From NCBI GenBank assembly GCA_032622095.1, contig CP136062.1, forward strand, positions 229,106,578-229,170,577: DNA of 64,000 nt. Direction: 5' to 3'. Positions within the stretch are counted from its first letter, which is position 1, and every line of letters begins with the position of its first letter. Source of the stretch: Siphonodentalium dalli. Its lineage: Eukaryota; Mollusca; Scaphopoda; Gadilida; Siphonodentaliidae. Shown here piece by piece: positions 10,061 to 20,039 of the stretch. Below the pieces are notes generated by a model that was given only the letters and a program-made list of their open reading frames with translations, searched no databases and was not told where the DNA came from. Position numbers and translations under genes: made by a program.

Positions 10061-10397
10061 CTGAAATATAGAGTAGGACCAATACAGCACTCTATACCGA
10101 CAAGAGTGACCAACTGGAATCCATTAGTCGGTGGACACACTGATATATATAGTGGGACTTATACAGCACTCTATACCGACCAGAGTGACCAACTGGAATC
10201 CATTAGTCGATGGACACACTGAAATATAGAGTAGGACCAATACAGCACTCTATACCGACAAGAGTGACCAACTGGAATCCATTAGTCGGTGGACACACTG
10301 ATATACATGGTGGGACTTATACAGCACTCTATACCGACCAGAGTGACCACCTGTAATCCATCATTCGACGGACAAGCTGAAGTACAGAGTAGAGATT
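10001..10397. repeat. 79-bp tandem array (5 copies) over lectin exon acceptor
   Basis: The string ATACAGCACTCTATACCGAC (position 6 variable) starts at 10,003, 10,082, 10,161, 10,240 and 10,319: exact 79-bp spacing. Copies 1 and 3 resemble each other, as do 2 and 4, implying duplication of a 158-bp dimer; copy 5 is the most diverged. Each unit holds, on the minus strand, a TTCAG or ATCAG acceptor plus about 60 bp of the lectin exon. The unit length is not a multiple of three. Confidence 0.9.
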
Positions 10398-10830
10398 AAA
10401 GGTACTCAATCCGATCAGATGGTCCATCCAGATACAACAACAAAAATATTTCTTCAAAATACGCTTTAGTTATCTGAATCGATTTATTGAAACAAAATAA
10501 TGATAACAACTGTGAAATATGGTATCAAATTCCCCAAAACTTGTTATTTATCAACATTTCGTTCAACAAAATATGGCCGTATTATCACTAAAATATCACG
10601 AAATTTGACCGTATTACCACTTGATTTTAGAGTTATCCATCTTCATCCGCAATTTTGTCCGAAACCCTCTATTTGACCACGTGTGTCTGGGCCACATATT
10701 ATTACACATCTCAAGAAATAACAAACTTCAAAAATCGACATTTAATCACTTTGAGCTTTGATGGGTGTGTTCCTCGACTCGAATCAAATATTGTTTACCC
10801 CTGAAGCCAAAGAAACACCACTACCAGGGA
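10396..10830 (+). mobile_element. Miniature element M1, copy 3 (about 435 bp)
   Basis: Begins at TTAA (10,396-10,399) with the M1 start. It shares AAATACGCTTTAGTTATCTG, ATTTATCAACAT, TTATCCATCTTCATCCGCAA and GACTCGAATCAAATATTGTT with the copies at 14,878 and 60,863. The 3' terminus beyond AAAGAAAC is lost. Confidence 0.7.
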
Positions 10831-10834
10831 GGTG

Positions 10835-11036
10835 TTCAGGAACAAATTTGCAGACACAGTGGCATTATTTCTGTAAAATAAACTCGGGGGGGGGGGTGGT
10901 CACGAACAAAATTGCACACAGTGGCATTTTTCTGTAACATGTACTAAAATTCCCAAACCGGGAAAACTTCATTTCTACCCGAGATTTCAAACTGTTGTTC
11001 CAAGCATTTAATTTTAAACTTGGGAAAACCCCAAAC
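10835..11036. other. Short duplicated non-coding block
   Basis: GGAACAAATTTGCAGACACAGTGGCATT and the nearby GAACAAAATTGCACACAGTGGCATT form a diverged direct duplication around a nine-base G run. Confidence 0.4.
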
Positions 11037-11038
11037 CT

Positions 11039-11145
11039 TTTAACCCTTTCGTGACGGGAGCCGCGATGGTGCAGCATTAAAGACCACGTGCCCGTGCATT
11101 CAGTGCGAGTCTCGTATATATAAGAGAATGCACTGAATTACAATT
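11039..11145. mobile_element. TTAA-ended miniature element
   Basis: Starts TTAACCCTTTCGTGACGGGA and contains the family core ATATATAAGAGAATGCACTG. The adjoining gene lies on the minus strand, and this element is in its intron between the PAN-like and lectin exons. Confidence 0.55.
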
Positions 11146-11640
11146 TATATAAGGTCAAGGTAAATATTATTAGCGCGCGCACCGCGTGTATACTGTTCGG
11201 CAATTTTTTGGTAGCCGTGGTCTCATGGGAATTTTATTTATAAAAGTCGAACTGCGCGACCAGGAGGCCGAGTGAGGTAAAAGGTGTAGTTGGAAATTTA
11301 AATTTCGTTTATTGTCCTTTACATTATTATGCCAATAATGATGATTTTTGGTTTGTGAAAAGCTATGTCAATTACCAATACAATAAATTTAAAAGATAAT
11401 TTGTAAGTCTTATATTTCAACTTTTATAGATATTTTTCGTTCTGCAACTCACTGATGGTTATCGTCGGAGTCGGCCGTCGGTTCGTTAATTAGGTGATGT
11501 TTGTTATTGTTATTTTAACGGAATTCTGAGTTGGTCATTCGCGAAACCAATATATTTTATATTCTATAATTACAATCATTGGTATATCATATATGATCTT
11601 GAGCGCGTTACCATTTATGACTATGGTTTTCTTGTAAGGT
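11146..11640. other. Intron sequence of the PAN-lectin gene
   Basis: Lies between the two recognised exons. No other feature apart from a truncated TTAA-family fragment near 11,643-11,690 (CCCTTATATATGCGAGGCTC). Confidence 0.4.
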
Positions 11641-11730
11641 TAATGTATTCCCTTATATATGCGAGGCTCCAATCGTAGAAGTGTTAATACAAGTCCCCAC
11701 CTCTATATCGACGTCCCTGTGACTACTCAC

Positions 11731-12026
11731 CTTTGGACCAGCTGTACCCATCGCCAACAGACCCGAGGATGCACGAGCGTGTGACGTCGTTGAACACGAA
11801 CGTACTGTATTCTCCGCGGTGACAGCGAATTGCACACTCGATCTGGGACGTCACATTAATTTCGAGTTGTCCGAGTGTCGAGTTCCTGTGAGAGTGAGAT
11901 TTCATGAAGTGTGTTTGTATCAAGTACGCCCCACATTCGTGGATATACAGCCAGGTGATGAGAAATATAATCCTAGAGATGTATTTCCTGTGAGTCTCTA
12001 TCATGTTTGTGGATATCGTAGCCTGT
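11731..12026 (-). CDS. PAN/apple-like domain exon with probable start codon
   Basis: Minus-strand exon. A donor GTGAGT (11,725-11,730) follows TCCAAAG in phase 1. An acceptor-like ATATTACAG ends at about 12,027, and an ATG lies at 12,002-12,004. From that ATG the product begins with a plausible signal peptide, with hydrophobic core RIIFLITWLYIHEC, followed by GAYLIQ. It continues into a PAN-like pattern of Cys spacing: ECAIRC, then TFVFND, then RSCILGS. PAN/apple modules mediate protein or carbohydrate contacts in secreted and membrane proteins. The next exon at 9,863-10,060 adds a lectin-like domain, giving a signal-PAN-CTLD layout of the sort common in lophotrochozoan lectin families. The upstream ATG at 12,142 in the same frame would place the hydrophobic segment internally and is less likely. 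Confidence 0.6.
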
Positions 12027-12334
12027 AATATAGAAACAATTTGTAAACAGAGTTTAATTTTGTTTATATATTCAAATTTAAACATGGCAATTCTATAAAC
12101 TTCTGTTTCCCGAACAAAGTTTGAATGAATATTAAGTTGCATCGTACTGATTGGGACTTTGAATGAATATTAAGTGTTATCGTACTGATTGGGACTGGCC
12201 TAGACGGAATACAAACATTCTCAAATCGGATTAAATTTGTGATTTTCCCGTACAAAAATGCTCAGTCAATCTCAGATCAAAACAATAACAGGATCCGTAT
12301 CCTAATTAATATTCCATGTGAGCATGTGTCATGA

Positions 12335-12552
12335 ATAAGCTAGATAACCGAATTGCTACCATATTGGATCCACCCAGCCCCCATTCCGCGGTTTAAGTGC
12401 TACAGGTCAAAGGTCTGGAATATATGGAATTCATGAATATTAAAAAGCTCCATATATGGAATCATACTCCAGAACTTTGACCTGTAGCACTAAATGTTCT
12501 GAACCGGACTGGATTGATCCAACATGGCAGCGAATCAGTGATCTCGCTTATA
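12335..12552. repeat. Foldback element, about 215 bp
   Basis: The outer ends ATAAGCTAGATAACCG and CAGTGATCTCGCTTAT are imperfectly complementary. The inner arms GTGCTACAGGTCAAAGGTCT and AACTTTGACCTGTAGCAC, plus TATATGGA and TCCATATA, pair closely. Consistent with a miniature inverted-repeat element. Confidence 0.65.
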
Positions 12553-12949
12553 CAATGTATAAGTATGTATATATATAATGTATGACACTGGATATTGCAG
12601 CGATGACCAATTAGCGCAGACGATACGATTTTATCACATAATTAGCCCCTAAACCTGGCCTCATATTATGTTTAGTGAGACACACGTGTATTATCGGCAC
12701 GCGCATTTACATTTTCAATTTGTGTTGGGTTATTTAGTGTTGACTATGGGATAAACATAGGTGATAAAGGTGGCTGAACCATTTTGTCAACATGAAAAGA
12801 CAAATTTAAAATGGGACTGTATTTTTTCTTGAAGGGGGTCTTTACTTCCTCTTTGGTTGTGTTGTGATATGGAAATCACTATTATTGTTGTTTTAACCCC
12901 AACCGTTTCTATGTCGTTTTTCTTTGCTAAAATGTGATTATGTGATAAC

Positions 12950-13085
12950 AAAAAAGGATCTCTAATTCGTCGCGATTATATACGAAATTTATTAACCTCG
13001 TCGATTAAAAAGCTCGTCTCTAACCGAATGTAGTACAATTGGTTAATACATTTCGTATATAATTGGGTCGAATTAAAGATCGTCT
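12950..13085. repeat. Foldback element
   Basis: Left arm (12,957-12,997) with TTATATACGAAATTTATTAA pairs with right arm (13,033-13,072) carrying TTAATACATTTCGTATATAA. The loop is about 35 bp. A related hairpin occurs at 131-263. Confidence 0.7.
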
Positions 13086-13224
13086 ATCTCTAGGACACAA
13101 AAATAAAGTTCATATATCCATTCCATCAACATTTTATACATTGATGTAAAATACTAAAATAATAGTTTTGAGTAATGTGTAACCCGAGCGTATGTCACTA
13201 AAAAAACTATAATTATGCAATTAA

Positions 13225-13427
13225 GAGAATGTTAGCCCTTCCACGAGCTTTGCATATATAACAGAATATATTAGCCTAACAATATCTACTTTGACCTTGT
13301 AAGCCTTGGAAACCAGTGCATTCACTTATAAGTATATATATAGGGAGCCTCGCATATATAAGAGAATACAATAGCACAGGATATTTAATGTTGTACCAGC
13401 ACAGCTCCCGTCGTGAAAGTGTTAAAG
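13225..13427. mobile_element. TTAA-family miniature element(s)
   Basis: Two family cores (GCATATATAACAGAATATAT and GCATATATAAGAGAATACAA) are followed by CCAGCACAGCTCCCGTCGTG, AAAGTGTTAA at the end. Probably two nested or tandem copies. Confidence 0.5.
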
Positions 13428-13976
13428 CCGCCCGGTTATCCAGATTAAGTGGAATAATTTATCCCCGGAGAGCAAGAGTAAACATGATTCGTGTATCTGA
13501 GCAAATTTGCCAAGTTACTTACCGGGATGTCGCCTCCTGAAATTAACTCTCTTGCACTCCTAAAACTCCTAAAACTGAAAACTAGTAATGTCTGAAACTG
13601 TAGTATAATTTCCAACAAACCAACAAGTTGATATCCAATATAACACACACGTGATGAATTATAGATGAAACTTCAGCCCAAATGTAATACACTTTTGATC
13701 CAAACATCCTCCACAATATTCATGTAAATATGCTGCCGCGTTCGGAATCAAGATGGCTAGGGTCTAAACTCAACACCATCCGATTATATTGATCTGCAGA
13801 ATGATTTATTCCAGTACGAAAGTTGAGATATTGTTCGACAATTTGGACGGGTGTAATCTATCAGGGGACAATGAAATCACTGGAGCGCACCACGGGACTA
13901 ATCAATAATACAACAATGTTCATTGAGATATAATCAGAGATTGCCTTTCCAATACGTATCGATGACGAACGTGTAA

Positions 13977-14732
13977 CCAACTCACGGTCAAAAGGAATCA
14001 CGTGACATATCACTAACTCACGGTCAAAAGGAATCACGTGACATTATAACTAACTCGCGGTCAAAAGGAATCACGTGACATATCACTAACTCACGGTCAA
14101 AAGGAATCACGTGACATTATAACTAACTCGCGGTCAAATGGAATCACGTGACATATCACTAATTCACGGTCAAATGGAATCACGTGACATATCACTAACT
14201 CACGATCACAAGGAATCACGTGACATTATAACTAACTCGCGGTCAAATGGAATCACGTGACATATCACTAATTCACGGTCAAATGGAATCACGTGGCATA
14301 TAACTAACTCACGATCACAAGGAATCACGTGACATTATAACTAACTCGCGGTCAAAAGGAATCGCGTGGCATATAACTAACTCACGGTCAAAGGGAATCG
14401 CGTGGCATATAACTAACTCACGGTCAAAGGGAATCACGTGACATTATAACTAACTCGCGGTCGAAAGGAATCGCGTGGCATATAACTAACTCACGGTCAA
14501 AGGGAATCACGTGACATATAACTAACTCACGGTCAAAGGGAATCACGTGACATATAACTAACTCACGGTCAAAAGGAAACGCGTGACATATAACTAACTC
14601 ACGGTCAAAAGGAAACGCTTGACATATCACTAACTCATGATCGAAAGGAATCACGTGACATATAACTAACTCATGATCGAAAGGAATCACGCGACATATC
14701 ACTAACTCACGGTCAAAAAGATTCATGTGGCT
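13977..14732. repeat. 36-37 bp minisatellite, about 21 copies, E-box in most units
   Basis: The unit reads approximately ACTCACGGTCAAAAGGAATC followed by ACGTGACATATCACTA. I count 20 full units plus a partial one. Most carry CACGTG (within ATCACGTGAC); the rest carry one-base variants such as CGCGTG. Units of 36 bp keep a minus-strand frame open (12-residue repeat FDRELVICHVIP), which explains a 100-codon open frame there; 37-bp units break it, so it is not a gene. Sub-families (TCACGG/TCGCGG, CATATC/CATTATA) alternate, showing local higher-order duplication. Confidence 0.92.
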
Positions 14733-14877
14733 TCAAGTTGAAACAATGGAGCAATTTTGAACACAGTACTGTTATGCCAACGAGAATATGCCCAATTTTA
14801 TTCCGAAGACATCATGTAGTTGATGTGTCTATTTAAAATCACCACCACGTGACTAAGCAATATCGCACTGTGATGCT

Positions 14878-15293
14878 TTAAAGATGCATAATCCGAATTA
14901 ACGCTCCCAAATTATTTGCCTTCGGGGGGGGGGTGGGTAAACAATATTTGATTCGAGTCGAGGAACAGACCCATCAAAGCTCAGAGTGATCAGATATCGA
15001 TTTTACTTGTTGGCGGCCTGGCAAAAAGTCGACGAGCTTACGGCCTCGGACCGAATTGCGGATGAAGTTGGATAACTCTAAAACAAGTAGCTTTGGATGT
15101 TAGATATTCGACAATCGGGCCAAATTTTGTTGAACAAAATGTTGATATATAACAGGTTTTTGGCAATTTTATACTACAGTTGACTGTGTTTAGCATTATT
15201 TTTGGGCAATTAATTGATTCTGATAACTGAAGCGGTATTTAATAAAATGTTGTTGTTGTTATTGTTTGAATCTGATGATATGGGGACCATCGG
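14878..15293 (-). mobile_element. Miniature element M1, copy 4
   Basis: Inverted copy. The 3' terminus TTAAAGATGCATAATCCGAA is at 14,878. It continues with GATTCGAGTCGAGGAAC, TTATATCAACATTTTG-like and GATAACTGAAGC blocks in reverse order relative to copy 3, and ends near GGGGACCATCGG. Confidence 0.65.
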
Positions 15294-15527
15294 TTCTATT
15301 TGTTTACAAATAAATTAATAAGCAATGCGGTAACTCGAGTCCAAGTGATTGCATTCCTCTTCACTAACCAAAAAGAGACAAACCATCGAGTAGCCCATAA
15401 GCGATTTATCTATACGTATACCCTACATGCATATAATCCATTTATATGCAACCATTACGCGATACATAATTATATAGCCGTGCATTGTACAAGAAATCTT
15501 GACCGCCTATCATAATATTTAATCATC

Positions 15528-15656
15528 TTTAAGGGGGTGGCAGTAAGACTAGCCTGACTATGCCACTCCCTCGGATATACAATACAGTATCTGTAAAATG
15601 TATTATGTATTAATATGTGTATATTGAAACAAAATATCCTATCCTATCCTATCCTA
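15528..15656 (+). mobile_element. 3' end of a LINE/SINE-type retroelement, copy 2
   Basis: A stem-loop block (GGGGGTGGCAGTAAGACTAG ... GCCACTCCC) is followed by AT-rich sequence and a terminal (ATCCT)4 tail. The same architecture occurs inverted at 4,384-4,545. 3'-truncated or 5'-truncated copies of this kind are typical of target-primed retrotransposition. Confidence 0.55.
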
Positions 15657-15659
15657 TTC

Positions 15660-16490
15660 ATTTAATTAGTTGTAGTCACTATTAGTTCATCGTGAGTTTT
15701 TTTGCCATTTCGTTGGCTCCTTTTGACAATTCTTTTGTATGATCATTTCATTATTGGTATTTTGATATAGGAGGCTATTCACAAAAATCTGTTCAAACCC
15801 ACCGTTCCTTTATGAAGAAATGGTACTGAAATTGGGGCGGCTTGTAGTTAAATGACTAGAGTTAGGAAGAATTTGTGTAATCAGTAATATATTCGTAAAA
15901 ATAACTACTTTGAGCATGATTATTCACCATTTCTATTTGATCGCCCAACCGGAGTGTTTCATATCACTTTAATTGTCAATGTAGTTCTTGTCTTGTGTGA
16001 AAAGTTAGTTATAGTTAATTGTGCATGTATGTTTGTCAAATGTTATGTATGTATCTAAATGTATAGCTTCGTTTGAAAATATCAAGAGCATATATATATT
16101 ATTTATCTTTCCTTCTCTTTGTACTCGAACCAGTTGTTAAAGTTATATGAAACACTCCTCGTCATTCTTATATATTAATTAAATGCAATGATTCTAGATG
16201 GAGAAATCATAAGTTTATCGCCGATTGTTGCGTCCCGAATCGAGATATAAATATTTACAATTGAGCTTAGTTCAGACGATGATTTCTATGGAGTGGTATG
16301 GTCGATTTCTTTGAGTTTTTCGGCGATGTTATTATAATGCTACATACTCCATGACATAGCGCCTGGGTACTAACTTGTCAGTTCTACGCACCCGAACAAG
16401 TCCATAATATGTCTTTAATTGAATTGGATGCAGTACCTATAATGACAATTCAATATTACTGGTATGCACTAAATATGGAGTTCAAAAACT
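15660..16490. other. No gene recognised
   Basis: Contains a short match (15,936-15,975) to window positions 25-62; otherwise featureless. Confidence 0.35.
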
Positions 16491-16497
16491 TGTATAC

Positions 16498-16605
16498 AGT
16501 AGGTCCCTGGCACAATAGACCCCCACCACACAAAGACATAGTATATATATATGTGTGTTTTGGGTGGTGGCGGTCTATTGTGCCAAGGATCTGTGATACA
16601 ATGAA
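16498..16605. mobile_element. Miniature inverted-repeat element, family F3
   Basis: Left end TCCCTGGCACAATAGACCCC pairs with right end GGTCTATTGTGCCAAGGATC across about 60 bp. The same ATCTATTGTGCCAGGAACCT end is found at 16,768, 16,868 and 18,048. Confidence 0.65.
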
Positions 16606-16754
16606 TCGATAGAGTTGGGTGATATATCAAAATGAAGCGTAGCCCTTCTGTGACAAACAAACGTTATAGTTTGAATAAAATAAAACAAATATGTTTTAGC
16701 CACAGTTTGATGAATGACACGTGCTGGAATTTGGGTCTTATATATATGTCTTTG

Positions 16755-16950
16755 TATGGTGAGGGATCTATTGTGCCAGGAACCTATGACAGTATATTCG
16801 TACATAAAGTGACATTATTTATTTATCGACTCCGGGTTCTTATATATACATTGTATGTCTGGTGGGGATCTATTGTGCCAGGAACCTGTGACAGTATATA
16901 CGTATATAAAGTGACATTATTTATTTATCGACTTCGGGGGTCTTATATAT
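16755..16950 (+). repeat. Two direct copies of a family F3 flank, about 100 bp each
   Basis: GATCTATTGTGCCAGGAACC, GACAGTATAT, CGTA(C/T)ATAAAGTGACATTA and TTTATCGACT occur twice about 100 bp apart. A third copy lies at 18,040-18,120, after the foldback element at 17,880. The translated string IVPGTCDSIYVYKVTLFIYR keeps short frames open but shows no protein-like constraint. Confidence 0.75.
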
Positions 16951-16974
16951 ATGTCTTTGTTACCCTCCTCCTTA

Positions 16975-17215
16975 TTTTCCAACCTCTGATTGGCCCATGT
17001 ACTGTCACGTGCCGGGCGACAAATCACACTGTCGCCCGCTGAGCCGGGAGAAATTGTATTTGTCGCCCGCCTCATGGTATACTGCAAGGATATCTCCAAA
17101 CACGCACTGCAGTAACTCATCTATTTCACATCACTACGACGTACTAAAATCATAAATCTTATATACCCCACGGATTCGCAGAAAACACCAGTTGTGGTGT
17201 TTGCTAATTTGCATA
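16975..17215. repeat. Dispersed repeat, copy 2 (partner at 650-900)
   Basis: CTGATTGGC, a CACGTG E-box, GGGCGACAAATCACACTGTC and its inverted partner TTGTCGCCCGC, then the exact 3' string with octamer ATTTGCAT. See copy 1. Confidence 0.5.
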
Positions 17216-17317
17216 TATTTAGTGAACACTAATATTCGAACTTTTAAGTTGATACTTTTATCGGACAAGCGTTATTATGTACTTTTTACATCGAAACATC
17301 TCGGTGATTCAATATGT

Positions 17318-17653
17318 TCATGTCGACATTATGGTGCAAGATTGAAAGAGTGGATTGGTTGGTAAAAATGTTTGCTGGTGGACAACGTAATGCATACGTG
17401 TGTCACGAATGAATGGTACTGTACGCTTATCCATGATATCAGACCGTTCCGCGATGTCTGCAATATGATCATAGAAGTAGTTCGTGTGAGGATCGCCATG
17501 TACTTGGGAGCACTCACACATATGAATGTACATTAATGAAATCGACAACTTCCCAATAGCTTTGGGGAAGACCGTTATGGGATGAACATCGCGAGTGAAT
17601 TCCTCGCACAAGACGACATTGAATATGCCACATTGCAGAAGGCGATAACATAT
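17318..17653 (-). CDS. Candidate exon, unknown product
   Basis: Minus strand. An acceptor-like AAGCCATATAG ends just before 17,653 and is followed by 111 open codons to a TGA stop (17,318-17,320). The peptide has scattered Cys (CYRLLQCG, LCEEF, MCECSQ) and a charged mid-section (ADIAERSDIMDKRT). No domain recognised. It resembles real coding sequence more than the surrounding frames, but there is no partner exon and no homology evidence. It could be the last exon of a secreted protein or a chance frame. Confidence 0.28.
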   Translation of the reverse strand: MCYRLLQCGIFNVVLCEEFTRDVHPITVFPKAIGKLSISLMYIHMCECSQVHGDPHTNYFYDHIADIAERSDIMDKRTVPFIRDTRMHYVVHQQTFLPTNPLFQSCTIMST

Positions 17654-17879
17654 CTATATGGCTTATTGGTTTACATTGCATGGACCAATATTGACGATTT
17701 GTCCACCAAAATGATCGTAAATCAAACGTTTAACGGCTTGACTATAGTGTATGGAACATAAATCCTACAGGACGATATGTAGTTACTGAAAATATACATA
17801 ATCGGGAAACAAAGCACTCGTGACTCAGTGCAACATCGTGTGTGTGTATGGCAAGGATTTTTTCTGTGGTATAATCGGA

Positions 17880-18035
17880 TAACAAAACAGCTCTTCTTCT
17901 CGGGAGACATTGAGATTTGTCACCTGCTCGAGAACGGAATGTCTCCCTCGGAGCTGCGCTCATCGGGAGACATTCCGTTCTCGAGCGGGTGACAAATCTC
18001 AATGTCTCCCTCGACAGCGGGCGACAACTGTATAT
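17880..18035. repeat. Foldback element, family F1, copy 2
   Basis: Arms with GAGACATTGAGATTTGTCAC and GTGACAAATCTCAATGTCTC, plus an inner pair CTCGAGAACGGAATGTCTCC and its complement. The outer segments, AACAAAACAGCTC and GGGCGACAACTGTATATT, match the layout of the copy at 8,660. Confidence 0.75.
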
Positions 18036-18039
18036 TGTG

Positions 18040-18122
18040 TGGTGGGCATCTATTGTGCCAGGAACCTGTGACAGTATATACGTACATAAAGTGACATTAT
18101 TTATTTATCGACTTCGGGGTCC
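18040..18122 (+). repeat. Third copy of family F3 flank
   Basis: GCATCTATTGTGCCAGGAAC through TTTATCGACTTCGGGGTC, as at 16,860-16,940. Confidence 0.75.
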
Positions 18123-18144
18123 GATGTGTTTGAGATATGTGCGA

Positions 18145-18652
18145 TGCTCTTTGAGATATGGTGGCCGATTGAGTTTCCCCTGCTATCGGTGACGTATCTA
18201 CACAGATTGTAAATAATGCCTTTAAGATCTGGTGGGCGATTGAGTTTCCCCTGCTATCGGTGACGTATCTACACATATTGTAAATAATTCCTTTGAGATC
18301 TGGTGGGCGATTGAGTTTCCCCTGCTATCGGTGACGTATCTATACAGATTGTAAATAATGCCTTTGAGATCTGGTGGGCGATTGAGTTTCCCCTGCTATC
18401 GGTGACGTATCTACACAGATTGTAAATAATGCCTTTGAGATCTGGTGGGCGATTGAGTTTCCCCTGCTATCGGTGACGTATCTACACAGATTGTAAATAA
18501 TGCCTTTAAGATCTGGTGGGCGATTGAGTTTCCCCTGCTATCGGTGACGTATCTACACAGATTGTAAATAATGCCTTTAAGATCTGGTGGGCGATTGAGT
18601 TTCCCCTGCTATCGGTGACGTATCTACACATATTGTAAATAATTCCTTTAAG
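18145..18652. repeat. 71-bp tandem array, 7 copies
   Basis: TGCTATCGGTGACGTATCTA starts at 18,181, 18,252, 18,323, 18,394, 18,465, 18,536 and 18,607: exact 71-bp spacing. Copies are nearly identical. The first is preceded by a diverged half unit. Each holds GGTGACGTAT, a CRE-like word. Confidence 0.95.
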
Positions 18653-18872
18653 ATCAGACGTACACACGCTGGTCATCCTACACCATAAATCTAGTTGGAT
18701 GAACGTTGTATACAACTCGTTGGGTGCGAGGTTGTTGTGTACTTATTATCCAACAGTTTAGTACGATGTACACAACTGATTGCGTGAACTGTCTTCTGTG
18801 GTATTACTTCCATACCACATTGGATAAAACCGCCACGTGACCGGGTCATCCAATAGCAGCGCGTTTCCGGCA

Positions 18873-18975
18873 TAGGTCCCCAGAACAAAAATTTACCCCA
18901 CCCCCAATAATACTTAATCCTATAGAATTAATTATTATTGGGGGTGGGGTCAATTTTTGTTATGGGGACCTGTGG
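18873..18975. mobile_element. Miniature hairpin element, family F4, copy 1
   Basis: AGGTCCCCAGAACAAAAATT, TACCCCACCCCCAATAAT and, inverted, ATTATTGGGGGTGGGGTCAA and TTTTGTTATGGGGACCT. A minimal relative is at 51,007-51,057. Confidence 0.75.
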
Positions 18976-19069
18976 TTTCCGGTGCGGGCGAGCATGCGAG
19001 TTTCTGTCTCCAAATATTTCAAAACAAGATGGATGGCTGAGTGAAAAAACCCGCTGAGCGACTGGAAAA

Positions 19070-19358
19070 TGGGACAAGACGTCGTGGATAGCTTTGCCAG
19101 CATAGTATACCTTTGTTATAATTATTCTTTGTATGATACACTGATTATGTAGGCTTTATGTATTGAGTGCATATTTATTTATATTTGCCAAATTTTGAAG
19201 TTTACAAATTTACACAACTGCTGACGGCACTAATTTGACTAAAGTAGTACACTCATACACTCAACACATAAAGCCTACATCATCAGTGTATCGTACAAAG
19301 AATAATTATAACAAAGGTATCCTATACCGGCAAAGCTATCCACGACGTCTTGCCATTT
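19070..19358. repeat. Foldback element, about 100-bp arms
   Basis: Arm 19,074-19,172 (AAGACGTCGTGGATAGCTTT, TTATAATTATTCTTTG) is complementary to 19,256-19,355 (AAAGAATAATTATAACAAAG, AAAGCTATCCACGACGTCTT), with a loop of about 83 bp. Confidence 0.8.
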
Positions 19359-19369
19359 TACTTTCCAAT

Positions 19370-19660
19370 CAATGTTGGATAAACTTTCCAATCAACAAAT
19401 GTCATCCAACTCTACCCAACACCCAACAGTTCAATAAACGTATATATAGGTGCTGTGGGCAATTAACATTGATGGAGTGTTGTGTGAAATTTCATCCAAC
19501 ACGTTGTATAATTAACAGACAACCGTTGGTAGTAAATATATATGCAACGTTGTGTAAAAGTGTATCCAACAAAATTGTCATGCAACTTTTCACACAACAT
19601 AGATAGGTGCTGTGGGCATACAACGGTTGATTGACTGTTGGATAACTTCTTATCCAACTA
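19370..19660. repeat. Imperfect tandem repeat, about 157-bp period
   Basis: TAGGTGCTGTGGGCA occurs at about 19,448 and 19,605. It is accompanied by repeated ATCCAAC and GTTGTGTGAAA/GTTGTGTAAAA words in both orientations. The 123-codon plus frame here is low-complexity and unsupported. Confidence 0.55.
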
Positions 19661-19766
19661 GATTTAGGCTGATATATAATACCACTGCGGCAAATATTGA
19701 GTAAACCCCGTGTTGCGATTATGGTTTGATTTGAGGGATATTTTGTTATTAATTGTTTTTGTCCAG

Positions 19767-19958
19767 ATCCACGAGGTTCGTGATGAATCCAGCTTCAACA
19801 ACATGTTATCAGTTCGACGAATAAAGCTCATAATATTGATGAAATGCGCGATGAAGTGTGAGAATAACCTTCCGTGTTTCAATTGTGTATGTTTTCAGCT
19901 TCAAGATGAGTGCGTGGTGATAAATTTGTACAACGTTGTCAACGTTCCTTTGATATAG
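19767..19958 (+). CDS. PAN-like exon, probable last exon
   Basis: A strong acceptor (TTAATTGTTTTTGTCCAG) ends at 19,766. The frame is then open to TAG at 19,956-19,958. The peptide contains the PAN-like Cys pattern MKCAMKCENN, then LPCFNC, then QLQDECVVINLY. Upstream in frame there is no ATG, so an earlier exon (signal peptide) would be needed. A terminal stop inside the module could mean truncation: the C-terminal part of a PAN domain is normally longer. It is on the opposite strand from the PAN-lectin gene at 9.8-12.0 kb, so it would be a separate gene or a duplicated fragment. Confidence 0.42.
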   Translation: MHEVRDESSFNNMLSVRRIKLIILMKCAMKCENNLPCFNCVCFQLQDECVVINLYNVVNVPLI

Positions 19959-20039
19959 ATAGTGTAGGAAACTAAATCTACAATCACAGTGGAGTTTGCT
20001 GCATTTAAGTAGGAAAATATTGACAATTGCATGTGACAC

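Noticed and set aside
14424-14726. 100-codon minus frame with a 12-residue repeat
   Set aside because: Open only because the minisatellite unit is 36 bp without stops; 37-bp units in the rest of the array break the frame.
13977-14732. CRISPR-like array (regular 36-bp units)
   Set aside because: Whole units, not only a repeat part, are near-identical; there are no variable spacers, no cas genes, and the genome is eukaryotic.
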